A stretch of DNA of 64,000 nucleotides from Pseudoalteromonas rubra (GCF_005886805.2 NZ_CP045429.1:2202501-2266500), one strand, 5' to 3'. Numbered from the stretch's first letter, positions 1 through 9,750 are shown. Notes: generated by a model not told the origin, from the letters alone. Numbers and translations: made by a program.

Positions 1-1
1 T

Positions 2-271
2 ACAGAAACAGGGCTTGTTTACCTGACCCATCCTTTAACTGGTTTTTACTACCGGCGTGATGGTCGTCTGGGCACTTACAGCGTATGGCACAAAGAACTC
101 AAGGTTTGTTCTGCGATTTTGAAATCCGCGAACTTTGGTTTACTCTCTCGTCTGGGCCTGGTCTCTGACGCGGAGCAGCAAAAGCCACACAGTGTATTAG
201 TGGAACCAGTCAACGAGTTTACGATTTACCTGCCTCCAAAAGTATTGAAAGCCAGCCCGGAGAATGCTTGA
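2..271 (+). CDS. 3' end of a protein of unknown family, possibly DUF2071-like
   Basis: The first 89 complete codons read open to a TGA at 269-271; the start lies outside the window. The tail includes the blocks THPLTGFYYRRDGRLGTYSV and PHSVLVEPVNEFTIYLPP. These remind me of the C-terminus of YqjF/DUF2071-type cytosolic proteins, but this is from memory and weak. No signal peptide or membrane segment is visible in this part. It ends 45 bases before the DsbA-like gene on the same strand, so the two could be co-transcribed. Confidence 0.55.
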   Translation, partial: TETGLVYLTHPLTGFYYRRDGRLGTYSVWHKELKVCSAILKSANFGLLSRLGLVSDAEQQKPHSVLVEPVNEFTIYLPPKVLKASPENA

Positions 272-316
272 TTTGCAACAGGGTTGCGTCGGGTAATACA
301 CCAAAGTGAGAAAACA

Positions 317-946
317 ATGCAATTTATCTATGTAATGGACCCTATGTGTGGCTGGTGCTACGGATTTCAACCTGAATTAGAGCGGTTTTTAACTCCTTAT
401 CCCGATGCACAGGTGAACTGGGTAATGGGGGGACTGGCACCAGATACGACGCAGCCCATGGCGCAGAGCTTAAAAGATACGATTGCTTCGTATTGGGTTG
501 AAATAGAGCGCAGAACATCGGTTACTTTTAATCATGACTTTTGGCATCTTAACACCCCTGTGCGTGCAACCTATCAGGCTTGTCGAGCGGTCATTGCTGC
601 ACAAAGCCTGAGAGAGCAAGGTATACAAGAGCATGGCGCAATGGACATGGCCAAGGCCATTCAGGCAGCCTATTATCAGCAAGCTAAAAACCCTTCGTTA
701 GATGCCACTCTGGTTGGGTGTGCAACGGCCATTGGTCTGGACGGCGTGCAGTTTGAATCGGTATTGCACGCTGCTGAAACTGAAGCACAATTTCAGCAGC
801 ATTTAGATTTAGCACGACAGCTTCAGGTAACAGGCTTTCCGGCACTGTTTTACATTAATGAAAATGGGTACGCTTATCCGTTAACTCTGGGGTTTTGCTT
901 CGCTGAAGAGTTGGAGCAGCGATTGAAGACCTACACCAAGTCATAA
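317..946 (+). CDS. DsbA family thioredoxin-fold protein
   Basis: A 209-residue protein with the redox motif CGWC at residues 11-14, directly after the first beta strand (MQFIYVMDPM). It has a long helical insert and the late FPALFYINENG segment (cis-Pro loop) typical of DsbA/FrnE-like thioredoxin folds. There is no signal peptide, so it is probably cytoplasmic, unlike periplasmic DsbA. The frame is open from a TTG at 284, but the ATG at 317 follows a GTGAG ribosome site and puts the CxxC at the usual distance from the N-terminus. It probably acts as a thiol-disulfide oxidoreductase or glutathione-dependent isomerase-like enzyme; the substrate is unknown. Confidence 0.8.
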   Translation: MQFIYVMDPMCGWCYGFQPELERFLTPYPDAQVNWVMGGLAPDTTQPMAQSLKDTIASYWVEIERRTSVTFNHDFWHLNTPVRATYQACRAVIAAQSLREQGIQEHGAMDMAKAIQAAYYQQAKNPSLDATLVGCATAIGLDGVQFESVLHAAETEAQFQQHLDLARQLQVTGFPALFYINENGYAYPLTLGFCFAEELEQRLKTYTKS

Positions 947-1190
947 AGTTCAAATACAAGCTGGTTTATCGCAGGCTGGCTGCTTTTCAGGCGAGTACTT
1001 GCTGGAGTTTTTGCAAGTAAAGTACGCTATCCATGGTATTGCCAAAGAAGATCTCTGCTTTGGAGCTACGAGCATTTTTCACATGTTCAGATAAAAATTT
1101 GTGGGTACAGGTTTTACATTAGTTTACACGGAGTATTGCATTAAACCTGATACATTGTCCTTAGGTATTAAAGAGCTTAAGGGCAAAACC

Positions 1191-2129
1191 ATGAAAATAA
1201 GCCAAACTATTTTACAATCTTTATTTGTTGTAAGTGCGATGGTCGCTGATGTTAGTGCTGCAGAGCCAACCCAAATCTGTGATACATTATGGTTGGGTCA
1301 AAAACCGCCAGGCACTCAGCCAAAGCAGTTTGCCCCTGATCTGGTATCTCTTGAAGGTCGATATGAGTTTGGGGTGTCGTTTTCTCCGGATCTGCGAGAA
1401 ATGTACTTTACCGCTTTAGATGTGGTTGAGGGAGCAGATACCTACCCACAGATTTACCATACAAAGCTGGCAGGAGGACGCTGGACAAAACCTGAAAAAG
1501 CGAATTTCACCCAGGGCAAAATGGCTTATGAGTTGGTCCCCTATGTGAGTTTGAATGAAGACAGAGTGTACTTTACCGCGCGTGAAGCCAATGCAAAAGA
1601 CTCTGGCATCTGGTACGTATCTCGAAATAAAAGCAGCCAAGAAGCTAAAAGGTGGGAGTTGTCACTGAATACTGGCCGCCTGTCTGACTTTAACCAGGCG
1701 AGAAATGGCGATTTGATCTTTACCAACATGAAACAACGAAAGATGTATATTGCCGAAAATAATGCCGGGCATATCTCGCCACCCAGGCCAATGGATATCG
1801 CGTTTGGGATCCATGGCTTTATGTCACCAGATAATGATTACTTGCTGGTAAATGCAAGACACAGAAAGGATGCCAGCAGAAAAGACAGCGATCTATTTGT
1901 GTATTTCAGAAAGGAAAACGGCGGGTGGTCTGAACCCGTAAATTTGGGCACCCTTATTAATACACCCCATTCCGAAACCGTACCGCGTGTCACACCAGAT
2001 GGCAAATACCTCTTTTTTGGTCGATATAATGAGCCTGGCGGTATTTCAAACATTTATTGGGTCAGCACGAGTGTGATAGATAAACTAAAAACGACCTATT
2101 TCGAAGGGCTACATTCTGAACGGTTGTGA
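1191..2129 (+). CDS. Secreted WD40-like (PD40/TolB-type) beta-propeller protein
   Basis: 312 residues from the ATG at 1191, which begins a clear signal peptide (MKISQTILQSLFVVSAMVADVSAAEP). The frame is open upstream to 1101, but that would bury the signal. The mature part has repeated PD40-like units: FGVSFSPDLREMYFTA, VPYVSLNEDRVYFTAR, SPDNDYLLVNAR and VPRVTPDGKYLFFGRYN. Each has the S/TPDG-x-YLFF pattern of TolB-like propeller blades. Family members bind peptides or sugars in the periplasm or outside the cell; nothing here indicates the ligand. It stands alone, with 244 bases of non-coding DNA before it. Confidence 0.75.
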   Translation: MKISQTILQSLFVVSAMVADVSAAEPTQICDTLWLGQKPPGTQPKQFAPDLVSLEGRYEFGVSFSPDLREMYFTALDVVEGADTYPQIYHTKLAGGRWTKPEKANFTQGKMAYELVPYVSLNEDRVYFTAREANAKDSGIWYVSRNKSSQEAKRWELSLNTGRLSDFNQARNGDLIFTNMKQRKMYIAENNAGHISPPRPMDIAFGIHGFMSPDNDYLLVNARHRKDASRKDSDLFVYFRKENGGWSEPVNLGTLINTPHSETVPRVTPDGKYLFFGRYNEPGGISNIYWVSTSVIDKLKTTYFEGLHSERL

Positions 2130-2280
2130 TCATAACACAAGGCGTTGATTTTAACTTCGCCTAGAGTGCTTTGCCGGATCAGGTGGATCGACCTAACCTG
2201 CAATTATGATCGTTTGAATTATTGGATTATATGTTCAAAAAGCGCCTTGCGAATTCGATGGTGTCAGAAGGCCGTTTTAG

Positions 2281-2365
2281 AGAAAGCCAAATCAGTTAAA
2301 GCTGCTAATGGCTTTCTTGTACATTGTGTGAGGGTTGGTAAGGCACTGATATTCATTGTGCCTTA
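2281..2365 (+). other. Two hairpins between convergent genes
   Basis: The 269-base gap between the PD40 gene and the EEP hydrolase holds two inverted repeats. AGAAAGCC (2281-2288) pairs with GGCTTTCT (2310-2317), and TAAGGCAC (2339-2346) pairs perfectly with GTGCCTTA (2358-2365). Neither has a long T-run, so they are only possible terminators. A 73-codon open frame across this area (2145-2366) has no protein-like character and is not called. Confidence 0.4.
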
Positions 2366-2398
2366 GCCAAAAACAGCCAAACCCGTTAGCCTGTCTTG

Positions 2399-3610
2399 CT
2401 AGTTGTCACAATGTGTGTCCGGCAGCATGATATCGACCCATACCAGACGGTGGTCAGAAGAGGATGCTCTGTCGGCTACAAGCTCTGCGCCAGCCTGGCT
2501 CTTTGCAGGCCAAAATACACCACTGTCACTGACGGTCAGGTTGGCAGACGGTAACACATAGTCTGCGCGCATGCCCCAGTGTGCGGTATGTGAGGCAGCA
2601 TGTTTGTTATCCGGTTTATTGAGTCGTCCACCTTCAGAGGTAGGAGCCGGGTAATGATTCACACGCGGATGTTTTAGTAACTGATCAATCGCTCCAGGGT
2701 ATGCGTCGCCATCGACAGAGCTGGCATTTAAATCACCTAAAATGACAAATGACTGAGCGGCAAATCCACCGCGTTGACCCATATCGTCGTATATGTAGGC
2801 GTTACCGGTTGAGCTAATGTAATCCTTCCACAGCCTGAGCTCATCGTGATTACGCTTACCGTTTCTGTCCTCGGGTCCGTCAAAAACGGGAGGCGTTGGG
2901 TGACTGGCTAACACGTTGATTTGCTGATTGCAAACTTGTACCGGAATATCCCAATGCGACTTGGATGACAAGCGCATGGCCGAGACTTCTTCTTTTGAGT
3001 ACCAGCTGCTGCCATCCGCCTGCGCTGGCATCAGATTGTTTGGCATATCTTTCCACAGAAAGTGCTGAAAAGTTCTGATCTGATCCTGCTGAATGGGATA
3101 CCTGGATAACAACACCATGGCATATTGGCCAGGATATTTGCCAAAGCCATAATGTGTCAGACGGGCATTTTTGTCGCCAGCAAACGGCGTCTCTACGCCA
3201 GTGTTAACCGGTGCCAGATACACGTAGGGATATTTAATTGGATCAAAACCGTTCTGAGATACTTCAAGATAATCACGCTGGAACAGGTGAATGCCTTGCT
3301 GGGGATCTGCAATGTAGTCGAACTCGTTTAGCAGAATAATATCAGGTCGGGTACGTTGGATGATCTCAGCGATATTGTTGATTTGACTAAAATCCCCACT
3401 TTTTAACGCTACGGTTAATGCATTATCCGATGGCGTTGTGTGGTTTGTCATATCGTAATTGGTTGCTTCCATACTGACGTTAAAGGTCGCTACTCGTAGC
3501 GTTTGATTATCTTCCGACATTTTTTCAGAGGCCGTATTGGTTGATGTGCTCTGACAGCCTATGCTCAAAATAGCCGTTGCTAGCACGACAGGTAAAAAAT
3601 TTGCTTTCAT
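2399..3610 (-). CDS. Endonuclease/exonuclease/phosphatase (EEP) family lipoprotein
   Basis: 403 residues from the ATG at 3608-3610 (the frame also opens at a TTG at 3625; the ATG follows AGG and begins the signal peptide). The N-terminus ends in the lipobox-like ILSIGC, so it is probably a lipoprotein facing the periplasm or exterior. EEP motifs appear in order: LRVATFNVS, ILLNEFDYI, SHPTPP, LGDLNASSVDGDAYPG and the terminal SDHRLVWVDI. These are the metal-dependent phosphodiesterase/phosphatase active-site blocks. Several relatives are secreted nucleases or phosphatases; the substrate cannot be told. It is convergent with the PD40 gene. Confidence 0.82.
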   Translation of the reverse strand: MKANFLPVVLATAILSIGCQSTSTNTASEKMSEDNQTLRVATFNVSMEATNYDMTNHTTPSDNALTVALKSGDFSQINNIAEIIQRTRPDIILLNEFDYIADPQQGIHLFQRDYLEVSQNGFDPIKYPYVYLAPVNTGVETPFAGDKNARLTHYGFGKYPGQYAMVLLSRYPIQQDQIRTFQHFLWKDMPNNLMPAQADGSSWYSKEEVSAMRLSSKSHWDIPVQVCNQQINVLASHPTPPVFDGPEDRNGKRNHDELRLWKDYISSTGNAYIYDDMGQRGGFAAQSFVILGDLNASSVDGDAYPGAIDQLLKHPRVNHYPAPTSEGGRLNKPDNKHAASHTAHWGMRADYVLPSANLTVSDSGVFWPAKSQAGAELVADRASSSDHRLVWVDIMLPDTHCDN

Positions 3611-3726
3611 TGTTTGCCTGATCAAATTAAAACTGGCTTAACTATAGCGTTTTTCGACAAGAAGATGTGTTAATATTTCGTTGGATGTTTGATTCTAAGT
3701 CTAGGTTATATAAGGAGCTTGCCTGC

Positions 3727-4167
3727 ATGGGTCGTCGATATGGTATCGCTTTATTGTTGTTTGCTGCGCTGAGCGCCTGGATGGTTGCTGGTGCGCATTT
3801 ATCCTGTATTTATTTCGGTCCACAGTGCTATTCCGCGCAAATGGCACCGCCTTTTGTTGTAGAGTCGGCGCAGGCAGGCACTATGCTGGCGCCTTTAGCC
3901 ACCATCGCGGCGTCTGCAATTTTTATTGTGCTGGGCTGCTATGCTTTTTCTGCAACCGGACTCATGCGGCGATTACCCTTGCTTAACGTCGGGATATATA
4001 GCATCGCTTTGGTGTGCATCATTCGTGGTTTGTTGCCAATTCAGTTGTTTGTCCGCCATCCTGAGAAAATCAGCAATGCGGTATTGTGGGTTGGTGTTGC
4101 CTGGTTGCTTGTTGGATTGTGCTACTGGCTGGGCTATCGGGCGGTGAAAAAACATCGCGCAGACTAG
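3727..4167 (+). CDS. Four-helix membrane protein of unknown function
   Basis: 146 residues with four hydrophobic stretches: near residues 6-24 (IALLLFAALSAWMVAGAHL), 52-72, 82-102 and 120-137, then a basic tail. The loop after the first helix contains two Cys (CIYFGPQCY). The start at 3727 is chosen because AAGGAG sits 9 bases upstream; the frame is open from 3667 but those codons lack a ribosome site. I do not recognise the family. It is convergent with the hydrolase gene that follows. Confidence 0.6.
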   Translation: MGRRYGIALLLFAALSAWMVAGAHLSCIYFGPQCYSAQMAPPFVVESAQAGTMLAPLATIAASAIFIVLGCYAFSATGLMRRLPLLNVGIYSIALVCIIRGLLPIQLFVRHPEKISNAVLWVGVAWLLVGLCYWLGYRAVKKHRAD

Positions 4168-4197
4168 CTTTTGTTCACTCCGGGCCGGCACAAAGGG

Positions 4198-4219
4198 CAG
4201 GGCACTTGAGAGTGCCCTG
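4198..4219. terminator. Strong hairpin between convergent genes
   Basis: CAGGGCACT (4198-4206) and AGTGCCCTG (4211-4219) form a perfect 9-bp GC-rich stem with a TGAG loop. It lies between the stops of the membrane-protein gene (+) and the hydrolase gene (-), so it probably serves both. No T-run follows. Confidence 0.6.
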
Positions 4220-4235
4220 TGCGAGGTCATCAAAC

Positions 4236-5069
4236 TCAGAGCCTGGCTTTTGCTACCATGGCCTCTATGTGTTTTATCGCAATCCAGGGGTCTGATTCAT
4301 CAAATAGGTGCGAAGCGTATTTCATCGTGACTGCCTCGGTATTTTGATTCAGTGTAGCCAGTTTCTTTTGGGCGTCATTCCAGGTTTGCGTGTAAACGTC
4401 TATATCCGGGTAACTCATTTTGGTTTGTCTGATTGTCACGTGCGGGATACCACGAGAAAGCACGGTAACAGGTAAGTCTGCTTTTATTGTATAGAGCGTA
4501 GAGTGGCTTGAGGCTTCCTCAAAATCTTCGAACGAATTATGCTCGCGCTCCCAATTGATAATCATTTTCATCGTGTTCCAGCCTGGTTTTGACATCTGCG
4601 CTTTCATCGCGTCGTACCAGGACTCATGTGCTGTGTCTATCAGGACCAGGCCTTTCACTTTATCCGGATATTTGCTGGCATAGGCACGTGCAACAAACCC
4701 GCCGAAAGAATGGGGCACCAGGACCAGTGACTCTATCTTCAGGTGCTCAACCAGCCCGGCCAGCTCATCACGCAGTTCGGTCATGGTTCTGACTTTGGGG
4801 TTGTCATATTGACTCTCACCATACCCTGCGCGGTCGTAAAAACACAGCCGGTAGCCTTTGGGGTTGGCGTTGTGGTAGGTATTTTTATAAGTTGTGTGTG
4901 CATCCAGGCCCATACCGGATACCAACAGGGCGGTGACTTTGCCTTCGCCCTGGCACGCATAGGCGATTTTCTTCCCGGCAATCTCTGTATAGTGGTATTC
5001 GTGTTGGTGCTGGGCGGCATGGCCCGAAAATGTTGCGCCAATAAGCACGGCGGCGGTGAGTTTGTTCAT
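4236..5069 (-). CDS. Secreted alpha/beta hydrolase
   Basis: 277 residues with a signal peptide (MNKLTAAVLIGATFSGHAAQ). Alpha/beta-hydrolase landmarks: the strand-loop LLVSGMGLDAHTT (oxyanion region), YDRAGYGES, and the nucleophile elbow PHSFGGF with Ser121. VLIDTAHESW follows, and a late His in YASHLFDESD probably completes the triad. The elbow starts with P rather than the usual G (PHSFGG). It is probably a periplasmic or exported esterase or lipase-like enzyme; the substrate is unknown. It is transcribed away from the photolyase cluster, with 157 bases between the two starts. Confidence 0.85.
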   Translation of the reverse strand: MNKLTAAVLIGATFSGHAAQHQHEYHYTEIAGKKIAYACQGEGKVTALLVSGMGLDAHTTYKNTYHNANPKGYRLCFYDRAGYGESQYDNPKVRTMTELRDELAGLVEHLKIESLVLVPHSFGGFVARAYASKYPDKVKGLVLIDTAHESWYDAMKAQMSKPGWNTMKMIINWEREHNSFEDFEEASSHSTLYTIKADLPVTVLSRGIPHVTIRQTKMSYPDIDVYTQTWNDAQKKLATLNQNTEAVTMKYASHLFDESDPWIAIKHIEAMVAKARL

Positions 5070-5226
5070 AGTGCAAGTTCCTGTTGTTGATTGTTATTTA
5101 GACCGCTGATGAGTAGCATGGTGCAGAGTTTACTGAACTTTCAATAATTAATGAAAGCTTTCTGTTGAACTTTTTCCCTGCACAGTCCGTAAGACAAGGC
5201 ATGCTAATAATCCGACAGGGCTGCGC

Positions 5227-6591
5227 GTGAAAAAAACGCTTTATTGGTTTACTCAAGACCTCAGGCTGGACGACAATCTGGCACTCGATTTTGCCACTCA
5301 AAACAGTGACCACATACTGTTTGTTTATGTGATAAACCCAAGGTATCGCATCCAGACAAACTATCATTGCAAGTTGCTCGGCGACAGGCAGGCAACTTTT
5401 ATTGCTGATTCACTATTAACACTCAGCAGCCAACTAGATAGTTGTGGCCATAGTTTGTTGGTTGTTGAAGGTGAGCCACATCAGGTTTTGCCACACCTGG
5501 TGTCAAAATACGAGATAGATCAGGTGATTTGCGCCGAACCGGTGGGGCTTTATGAGCGTAAGTCCGTGCTAAAAATACGCAAGGAGTTGGGGGCTATCCC
5601 GTTGCACAGCTTCTGGCAGCATACTTTGTTTGAGCACACCCAGGTACAAACTGTGAGCCGCGATTTAGGTAACTTTACTCAGTTCAGAAAACGCGTAGAA
5701 AAAGCACCTCTGTCGGTAGTAACATCGTGTCGCTTCGACCCATCGCGATTACCTGCCCCCCTTATCACAGTAAGCAGTGCCAACGAGCAGGGCATATTGC
5801 ATCAGTGGCACGCACAGCGCCAGGATCGGTTGACTGAAACCAGAGTGCCACTGGACTTTCCCGCCGGGGAGGAAGCCGCGCAAGCTCATCTTAGGGATTA
5901 CTTCGACAGTGGTGTGGCCCGCAGATACAAAGAAACCCGCAACGCGCTGGATGGCTGGCTCAACTCAACCAAAATGAGTCCCTATCTGGCGTTAGGTAAT
6001 CTGTCGCCGCGCCAGGTTTGGTGGGCGACAGAAGCATTTGAAAAACAGGTTGTGGCGAACGAGTCGACCTATTGGATCAAGTTTGAACTGCTGTGGCGTG
6101 AATATTTCCAGTGGCTTTGCCTAAAGCTTGGGCCGAAACTTTTTCGATTTCAGGGGCTGGCCAAATCTAAACCCCTAACCACTTTTATGCCTGAACGTTA
6201 TACGCGCTGGTGTCAGGGCAATACGCCTGCGCCTTTGGTGAATGCACTGATGAATCAGCTTAATGAAACGGGATACATGTCAAACCGGGGCAGGCAAATT
6301 GCTGCGAGTTACTTTGTGAATGAACTGGGGCTGGACTGGCGTTATGGTGCTGCCTACTTCCAGCAGCAGTTGCTCGATCATGATGTCGCTTCAAACTGGG
6401 GCAATTGGCAGTATATAGCTGGGGTGGGTGTCGACCCGTGTGGTGGGCGCCATTTTAATATTGAAAAACAGGGTCAATTGTATGACGAGCAGGGTCTGTT
6501 CGTGCAAAAGTGGCGCGGTGAGCAGGGCGTTTCATCTGTGGATAGTGTGGATGCAGCAGACTGGCCCACGTTTGCTGAGGAAGACGTATGA
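5227..6591 (+). CDS. DASH-type cryptochrome / photolyase
   Basis: 454 residues starting at a GTG (5227) right after CGACAGGGCTGCGC. The N-terminal antenna-chromophore domain begins KKTLYWFTQDLRLDDNLAL. The C-terminal FAD domain has ELLWREYFQWL, TGYMSNRGRQIAASYFVNEL, LDWRYGAAYF and the DASH signature around NWGNWQYIAGVGVDPCGG. DASH proteins repair cyclobutane pyrimidine dimers in single-stranded DNA and may signal in blue light. The length fits the family. Its last 4 bases overlap the next photolyase gene (ATGA), so the two are translationally coupled. This is the first gene of a light-response operon running to about 10.5 kb. Confidence 0.9.
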   Translation: MKKTLYWFTQDLRLDDNLALDFATQNSDHILFVYVINPRYRIQTNYHCKLLGDRQATFIADSLLTLSSQLDSCGHSLLVVEGEPHQVLPHLVSKYEIDQVICAEPVGLYERKSVLKIRKELGAIPLHSFWQHTLFEHTQVQTVSRDLGNFTQFRKRVEKAPLSVVTSCRFDPSRLPAPLITVSSANEQGILHQWHAQRQDRLTETRVPLDFPAGEEAAQAHLRDYFDSGVARRYKETRNALDGWLNSTKMSPYLALGNLSPRQVWWATEAFEKQVVANESTYWIKFELLWREYFQWLCLKLGPKLFRFQGLAKSKPLTTFMPERYTRWCQGNTPAPLVNALMNQLNETGYMSNRGRQIAASYFVNELGLDWRYGAAYFQQQLLDHDVASNWGNWQYIAGVGVDPCGGRHFNIEKQGQLYDEQGLFVQKWRGEQGVSSVDSVDAADWPTFAEEDV

Positions 6592-8039
6592 GTGTGGCGG
6601 TCGTCTGGCTCAAGCGTGATTTAAGGTTATCCGATCACGCGCCTTTGTGTCAGGCCATTCAAAGCGGTCATCCCGTACTACTCTTATATTGCTTTGAACC
6701 CATGTTACTGGACGACCCACATTATTCGGCTCGCCATTGGCAGTTTGTTTTGCAGTCTTTACAGGACATCAATGGGCGGGTTCCGCAAGGGTCTTTATGG
6801 GTATCGGACAAACCAGCATTAGACGCTTTACAGCAGGTCCACGAGACCTACCAAATCGCCGGACTGTACTCTCATCAGGAAATCGGTCTGGCGAACACGT
6901 TTGAACGGGACAAGGCAGTCGCAACCTGGTGTGCGGCGATGGAGATTAACTGGGTTGAGTCTCGTTGTGGCGCAGTATTAAGAGGGCTTAGACAGCGGCA
7001 AAATTGGGATAAGCGATGGCAAAAAACTATGCGTGAACGCTGTGCTGATCCTGATTTGTCACAAGTAAATTGGTTTTCAACAGACACGACTTGTGCTCAA
7101 CTGAGCGATATTCAACAACGCTTTAATGCACCGCCGGGAACTTTTCAGCCAGGTGGTGAAACTCAGGCACACCGTATTTTAGCCGAGTTCTACCAGGGAC
7201 GAGGTAAAGGGTATGCCTATAGTTTATCCAGCCCGTTACTCAGCCAGCATGCGTGTTCGCGTATGTCTGCTTACCTGGCCTGGGGCAATATCAGTTTGCG
7301 TCAGGTGTACCAGAGTGTGCTAGCTCACTGGCAAATGGTGGGCTGGCGTCGCACTCTGGTGGCCTTTTCTTCCAGGCTGCACTGGCATTGTCATTTCATT
7401 CAGAAGTTCGAAAGCGAATGTGATATGGAGTTTCGGCACATTAATCGGGGTTATGATCTCTTGCCTCGCTGCACCGGGGAGGAAGCCCAACAAAGGCTGG
7501 TTGCCTGGGAAACGGGGAACACTGGTATTCCTATGGTGGACGCTTGTATGCGGTGCCTGATCGCCACGGGTTACATCAACTTCCGTATGCGCGCTATGCT
7601 GGTGAGCTTCTTATGCCATCACCTAGAACTTGACTGGCGTTTGGGGGTTGCCCATCTTGCCCGGGTCTTTTTAGATTTCGAACCGGGTATTCACTATAGC
7701 CAGTTTCAGATGCAGGCAGGTGTGACAGGCATCAACACCATTCGCATTTATAGTCCGGTTAAGCAGGGCGAAGAAAAAGACCCGCAAGGTGAGTTTGTCA
7801 AAGTCTGGCTGCCGGCACTCAAAGATGTGCCAGCTCCTTTGGTTCATAAACCCTGGGAGCTGTCGCCGATGGAGCAGCTAATGTATGGCGTGGTGCTTGG
7901 TGAGGATTATCCTGAGCCCATTGTCGATTTAAAGCTAAGCTATAAAGCTGCGCAGGAGTTACTGTGGCAATGGCGCAAAAGGCCTCAAGTGAAAATAGAA
8001 GCCCAGCGGATCCTGAAACGACATGTACGTCCGAGCTAA
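6588..8039 (+). CDS. Cryptochrome/photolyase family flavoprotein (subclass uncertain)
   Basis: 483 residues. The N-terminus VAVVWLKRDLRLSDHAPL is the photolyase alpha/beta domain. The FAD domain includes GKGYAYSLSSPLL, FSSRLHWHCHFIQKFE, GIPMVDACMRCLIATGYINF and LDWRLGVAHLARVFLDFEPG. It departs from classical PhrB in the SRLHWHCHF block and in the late INTIRIYSPVKQGEEKDP segment. It therefore looks like a separate lineage of class I-like photolyases/cryptochromes, and its repair activity is not certain. It overlaps the DASH gene by 4 bases and is followed after 3 bases by the DUF2256 gene, which shows an operon. Confidence 0.85.
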   Translation: MSVAVVWLKRDLRLSDHAPLCQAIQSGHPVLLLYCFEPMLLDDPHYSARHWQFVLQSLQDINGRVPQGSLWVSDKPALDALQQVHETYQIAGLYSHQEIGLANTFERDKAVATWCAAMEINWVESRCGAVLRGLRQRQNWDKRWQKTMRERCADPDLSQVNWFSTDTTCAQLSDIQQRFNAPPGTFQPGGETQAHRILAEFYQGRGKGYAYSLSSPLLSQHACSRMSAYLAWGNISLRQVYQSVLAHWQMVGWRRTLVAFSSRLHWHCHFIQKFESECDMEFRHINRGYDLLPRCTGEEAQQRLVAWETGNTGIPMVDACMRCLIATGYINFRMRAMLVSFLCHHLELDWRLGVAHLARVFLDFEPGIHYSQFQMQAGVTGINTIRIYSPVKQGEEKDPQGEFVKVWLPALKDVPAPLVHKPWELSPMEQLMYGVVLGEDYPEPIVDLKLSYKAAQELLWQWRKRPQVKIEAQRILKRHVRPS

Positions 8040-8042
8040 GGT

Positions 8043-8195
8043 ATGAAGAAATCCCAGTTACCAGAAAAAACCTGCCCGGTTTGCCTGCGTCCTTTTTCCT
8101 GGCGCAAAAAATGGCAACGCGACTGGCCCAATGTGAAATATTGCTCCAAACGATGTGCGGGCAACAGGCAAAAAAACAGAGAAACACATGAGTAA
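8043..8195 (+). CDS. DUF2256 small zinc-ribbon-like protein
   Basis: A 50-residue protein with two Cys pairs, CPVC (11-14) and CSKRC (34-38), around a basic, Trp-rich middle ([16 protein letters not shown]). This is the DUF2256 pattern, a small family usually found beside photolyase/cryptochrome genes. It probably binds one zinc ion; its role is not established. It lies between two photolyase genes: 3 bases after the previous stop, and its last 8 bases overlap the next gene's start at 8188. Confidence 0.88.
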   Translation: MKKSQLPEKTCPVCLRPFSWRKKWQRDWPNVKYCSKRCAGNRQKNRETHE

Positions 8196-9750
8196 ACAAC
8201 TTAGATTGATCCTGGGCGATCAGCTTAATGCAGGTCATAGCTGGTATACAGAAAAGTCCGATGAGGTACTTTATGTTATTGCCGAACTGCATCAGGAGAC
8301 CAATTACACTCGGCACCATATCCAGAAAATATGCGCGTTTTTTGCTGCAATGAAAGCATTCGCACAGGCACTTGAGTCGGCTGGGCACCATGTATTACAT
8401 CTGACACTGGATGATACGCGGGACTTTGCATCGCTACCTGAGCTACTGACCCACCTGATCAGGGAGCACAATATCGGTCACTTTGCCTATCAGTTGCCGG
8501 ATGAATATCGGTTACGCATTCAGTTGGCACAGTTTAGTGACACACTGTCAGTTACTTCAAGTGTCTATGATACTGAACATTTCTATCTGGCTAATGACCA
8601 GCTTAGCAGTTACTTTAAGCCCGATAAACGGCATCGTCTGGAGCATTTCTACCGCAAGATGCGGGGTGAGTTTAATGTGCTTATGGTTGATGGAGCACCG
8701 CTTGGCGGACAATGGAATTTCGACAGTGACAACCGCAACAAGCTAAAAGCGGCCGGTCTTGCTGAGATACCTGAGCCGCTGGTGTTTGCTAACGATGTTG
8801 GTGATATTTTGGCGCGGCTCAAGCGGCATCAGGTTAAAACCATGGGGCAGGCAGATGAGCATCTGCTGTGGCCCGTTAACCGTGTGCAGGCGAAGTCGTT
8901 ACTGACGTTTTTCTGCCAGCATTGTTTACCGTCATTCGGGCGCTTTCAGGATGCCATGACAGGCAAACTGATCGAGCTGGGTGAAGATCGGGGCTGGAGT
9001 TTGTATCATTCTCGCTTATCATTTGCCATTAACGCCAAAATTCTCAGCCCTAAAGTGGTGGTAGATGCAGCGATTGCGGCATTTGAGCAGTCTCAGGGTG
9101 CCATCAGCCTGGCACAGATAGAGGGATTTGTGCGCCAGATCATTGGCTGGCGCGAGTTTGTCAGGGGCATTTATTGGGTCAACATGCCAAAGTATGCTGA
9201 GCTCAATCATTTGCAGGCCACACGCAGCTTGCCTGCCTGGTTCTGGACGGGCGAGACCAAAATGCGCTGTCTCAGTCACGCTATCACACAATCTCTGACC
9301 TTTGCTTATGCCCATCATATTCAACGCTTGATGGTCACCGGCAACTTCTGTCTGGTGGCTGGCATAGACCCAGATCAGGTGGACGCCTGGTACCTGGGGA
9401 TTTACATCGACGCCATAGAGTGGGTGGAAATGCCAAACACCCGGGGTATGAGCCAGTTTGCCGATGGGGGCATTGTTGGCTCCAAGGCTTACGCAGCCAG
9501 CGGAAACTACATTAAAAAAATGAGTGACTACTGCGGCGACTGTGCTTACAAAGTGACTGAAACGGTCTCTGAGTCTGCTTGTCCGCTTAACGCCCTGTAT
9601 TGGCATTTTATGCAGCAGCACCATACACAATTCGCCAGTAACCCGCGTACAAAAATGGTGTACAGCAATTGGCTGAAAAAGTCTGATGAAGATAAGCAGG
9701 CCGTGCTCACACGCGCTCAATACTTGCTCGACCATATCGAACAGCTTTAA
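8188..9750 (+). CDS. FeS-BCP type photolyase ((6-4) photolyase-like, PhrB/CryB family)
   Basis: 520 residues from the ATG at 8188; the frame is open from 8155 but this ATG continues the overlap with DUF2256. The N-terminus [15 protein letters not shown] is typical of the iron-sulfur bacterial cryptochrome/photolyase family (COG3046). Four Cys match the 4Fe-4S ligands of Agrobacterium PhrB in spacing: Cys361, Cys449, Cys452 and Cys465 (gaps 88, 3, 13). [16 protein letters not shown] and [20 protein letters not shown] form the FAD/catalytic region. Characterised members repair (6-4) photoproducts and carry FAD and a lumazine cofactor. Third photolyase homologue of the operon. Confidence 0.9.
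   Translation: MSKQLRLILGDQLNAGHSWYTEKSDEVLYVIAELHQETNYTRHHIQKICAFFAAMKAFAQALESAGHHVLHLTLDDTRDFASLPELLTHLIREHNIGHFAYQLPDEYRLRIQLAQFSDTLSVTSSVYDTEHFYLANDQLSSYFKPDKRHRLEHFYRKMRGEFNVLMVDGAPLGGQWNFDSDNRNKLKAAGLAEIPEPLVFANDVGDILARLKRHQVKTMGQADEHLLWPVNRVQAKSLLTFFCQHCLPSFGRFQDAMTGKLIELGEDRGWSLYHSRLSFAINAKILSPKVVVDAAIAAFEQSQGAISLAQIEGFVRQIIGWREFVRGIYWVNMPKYAELNHLQATRSLPAWFWTGETKMRCLSHAITQSLTFAYAHHIQRLMVTGNFCLVAGIDPDQVDAWYLGIYIDAIEWVEMPNTRGMSQFADGGIVGSKAYAASGNYIKKMSDYCGDCAYKVTETVSESACPLNALYWHFMQQHHTQFASNPRTKMVYSNWLKKSDEDKQAVLTRAQYLLDHIEQL

Noticed and set aside
2145..2366. 73-codon open frame between the PD40 gene and the EEP hydrolase
   Set aside because: No ribosome site, no protein-like composition, and it crosses two inverted repeats.
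7819..8391. 190-codon minus-strand open frame across the photolyase/DUF2256 junction
   Set aside because: Shadow of three well-supported plus-strand genes with overlapping coupling.
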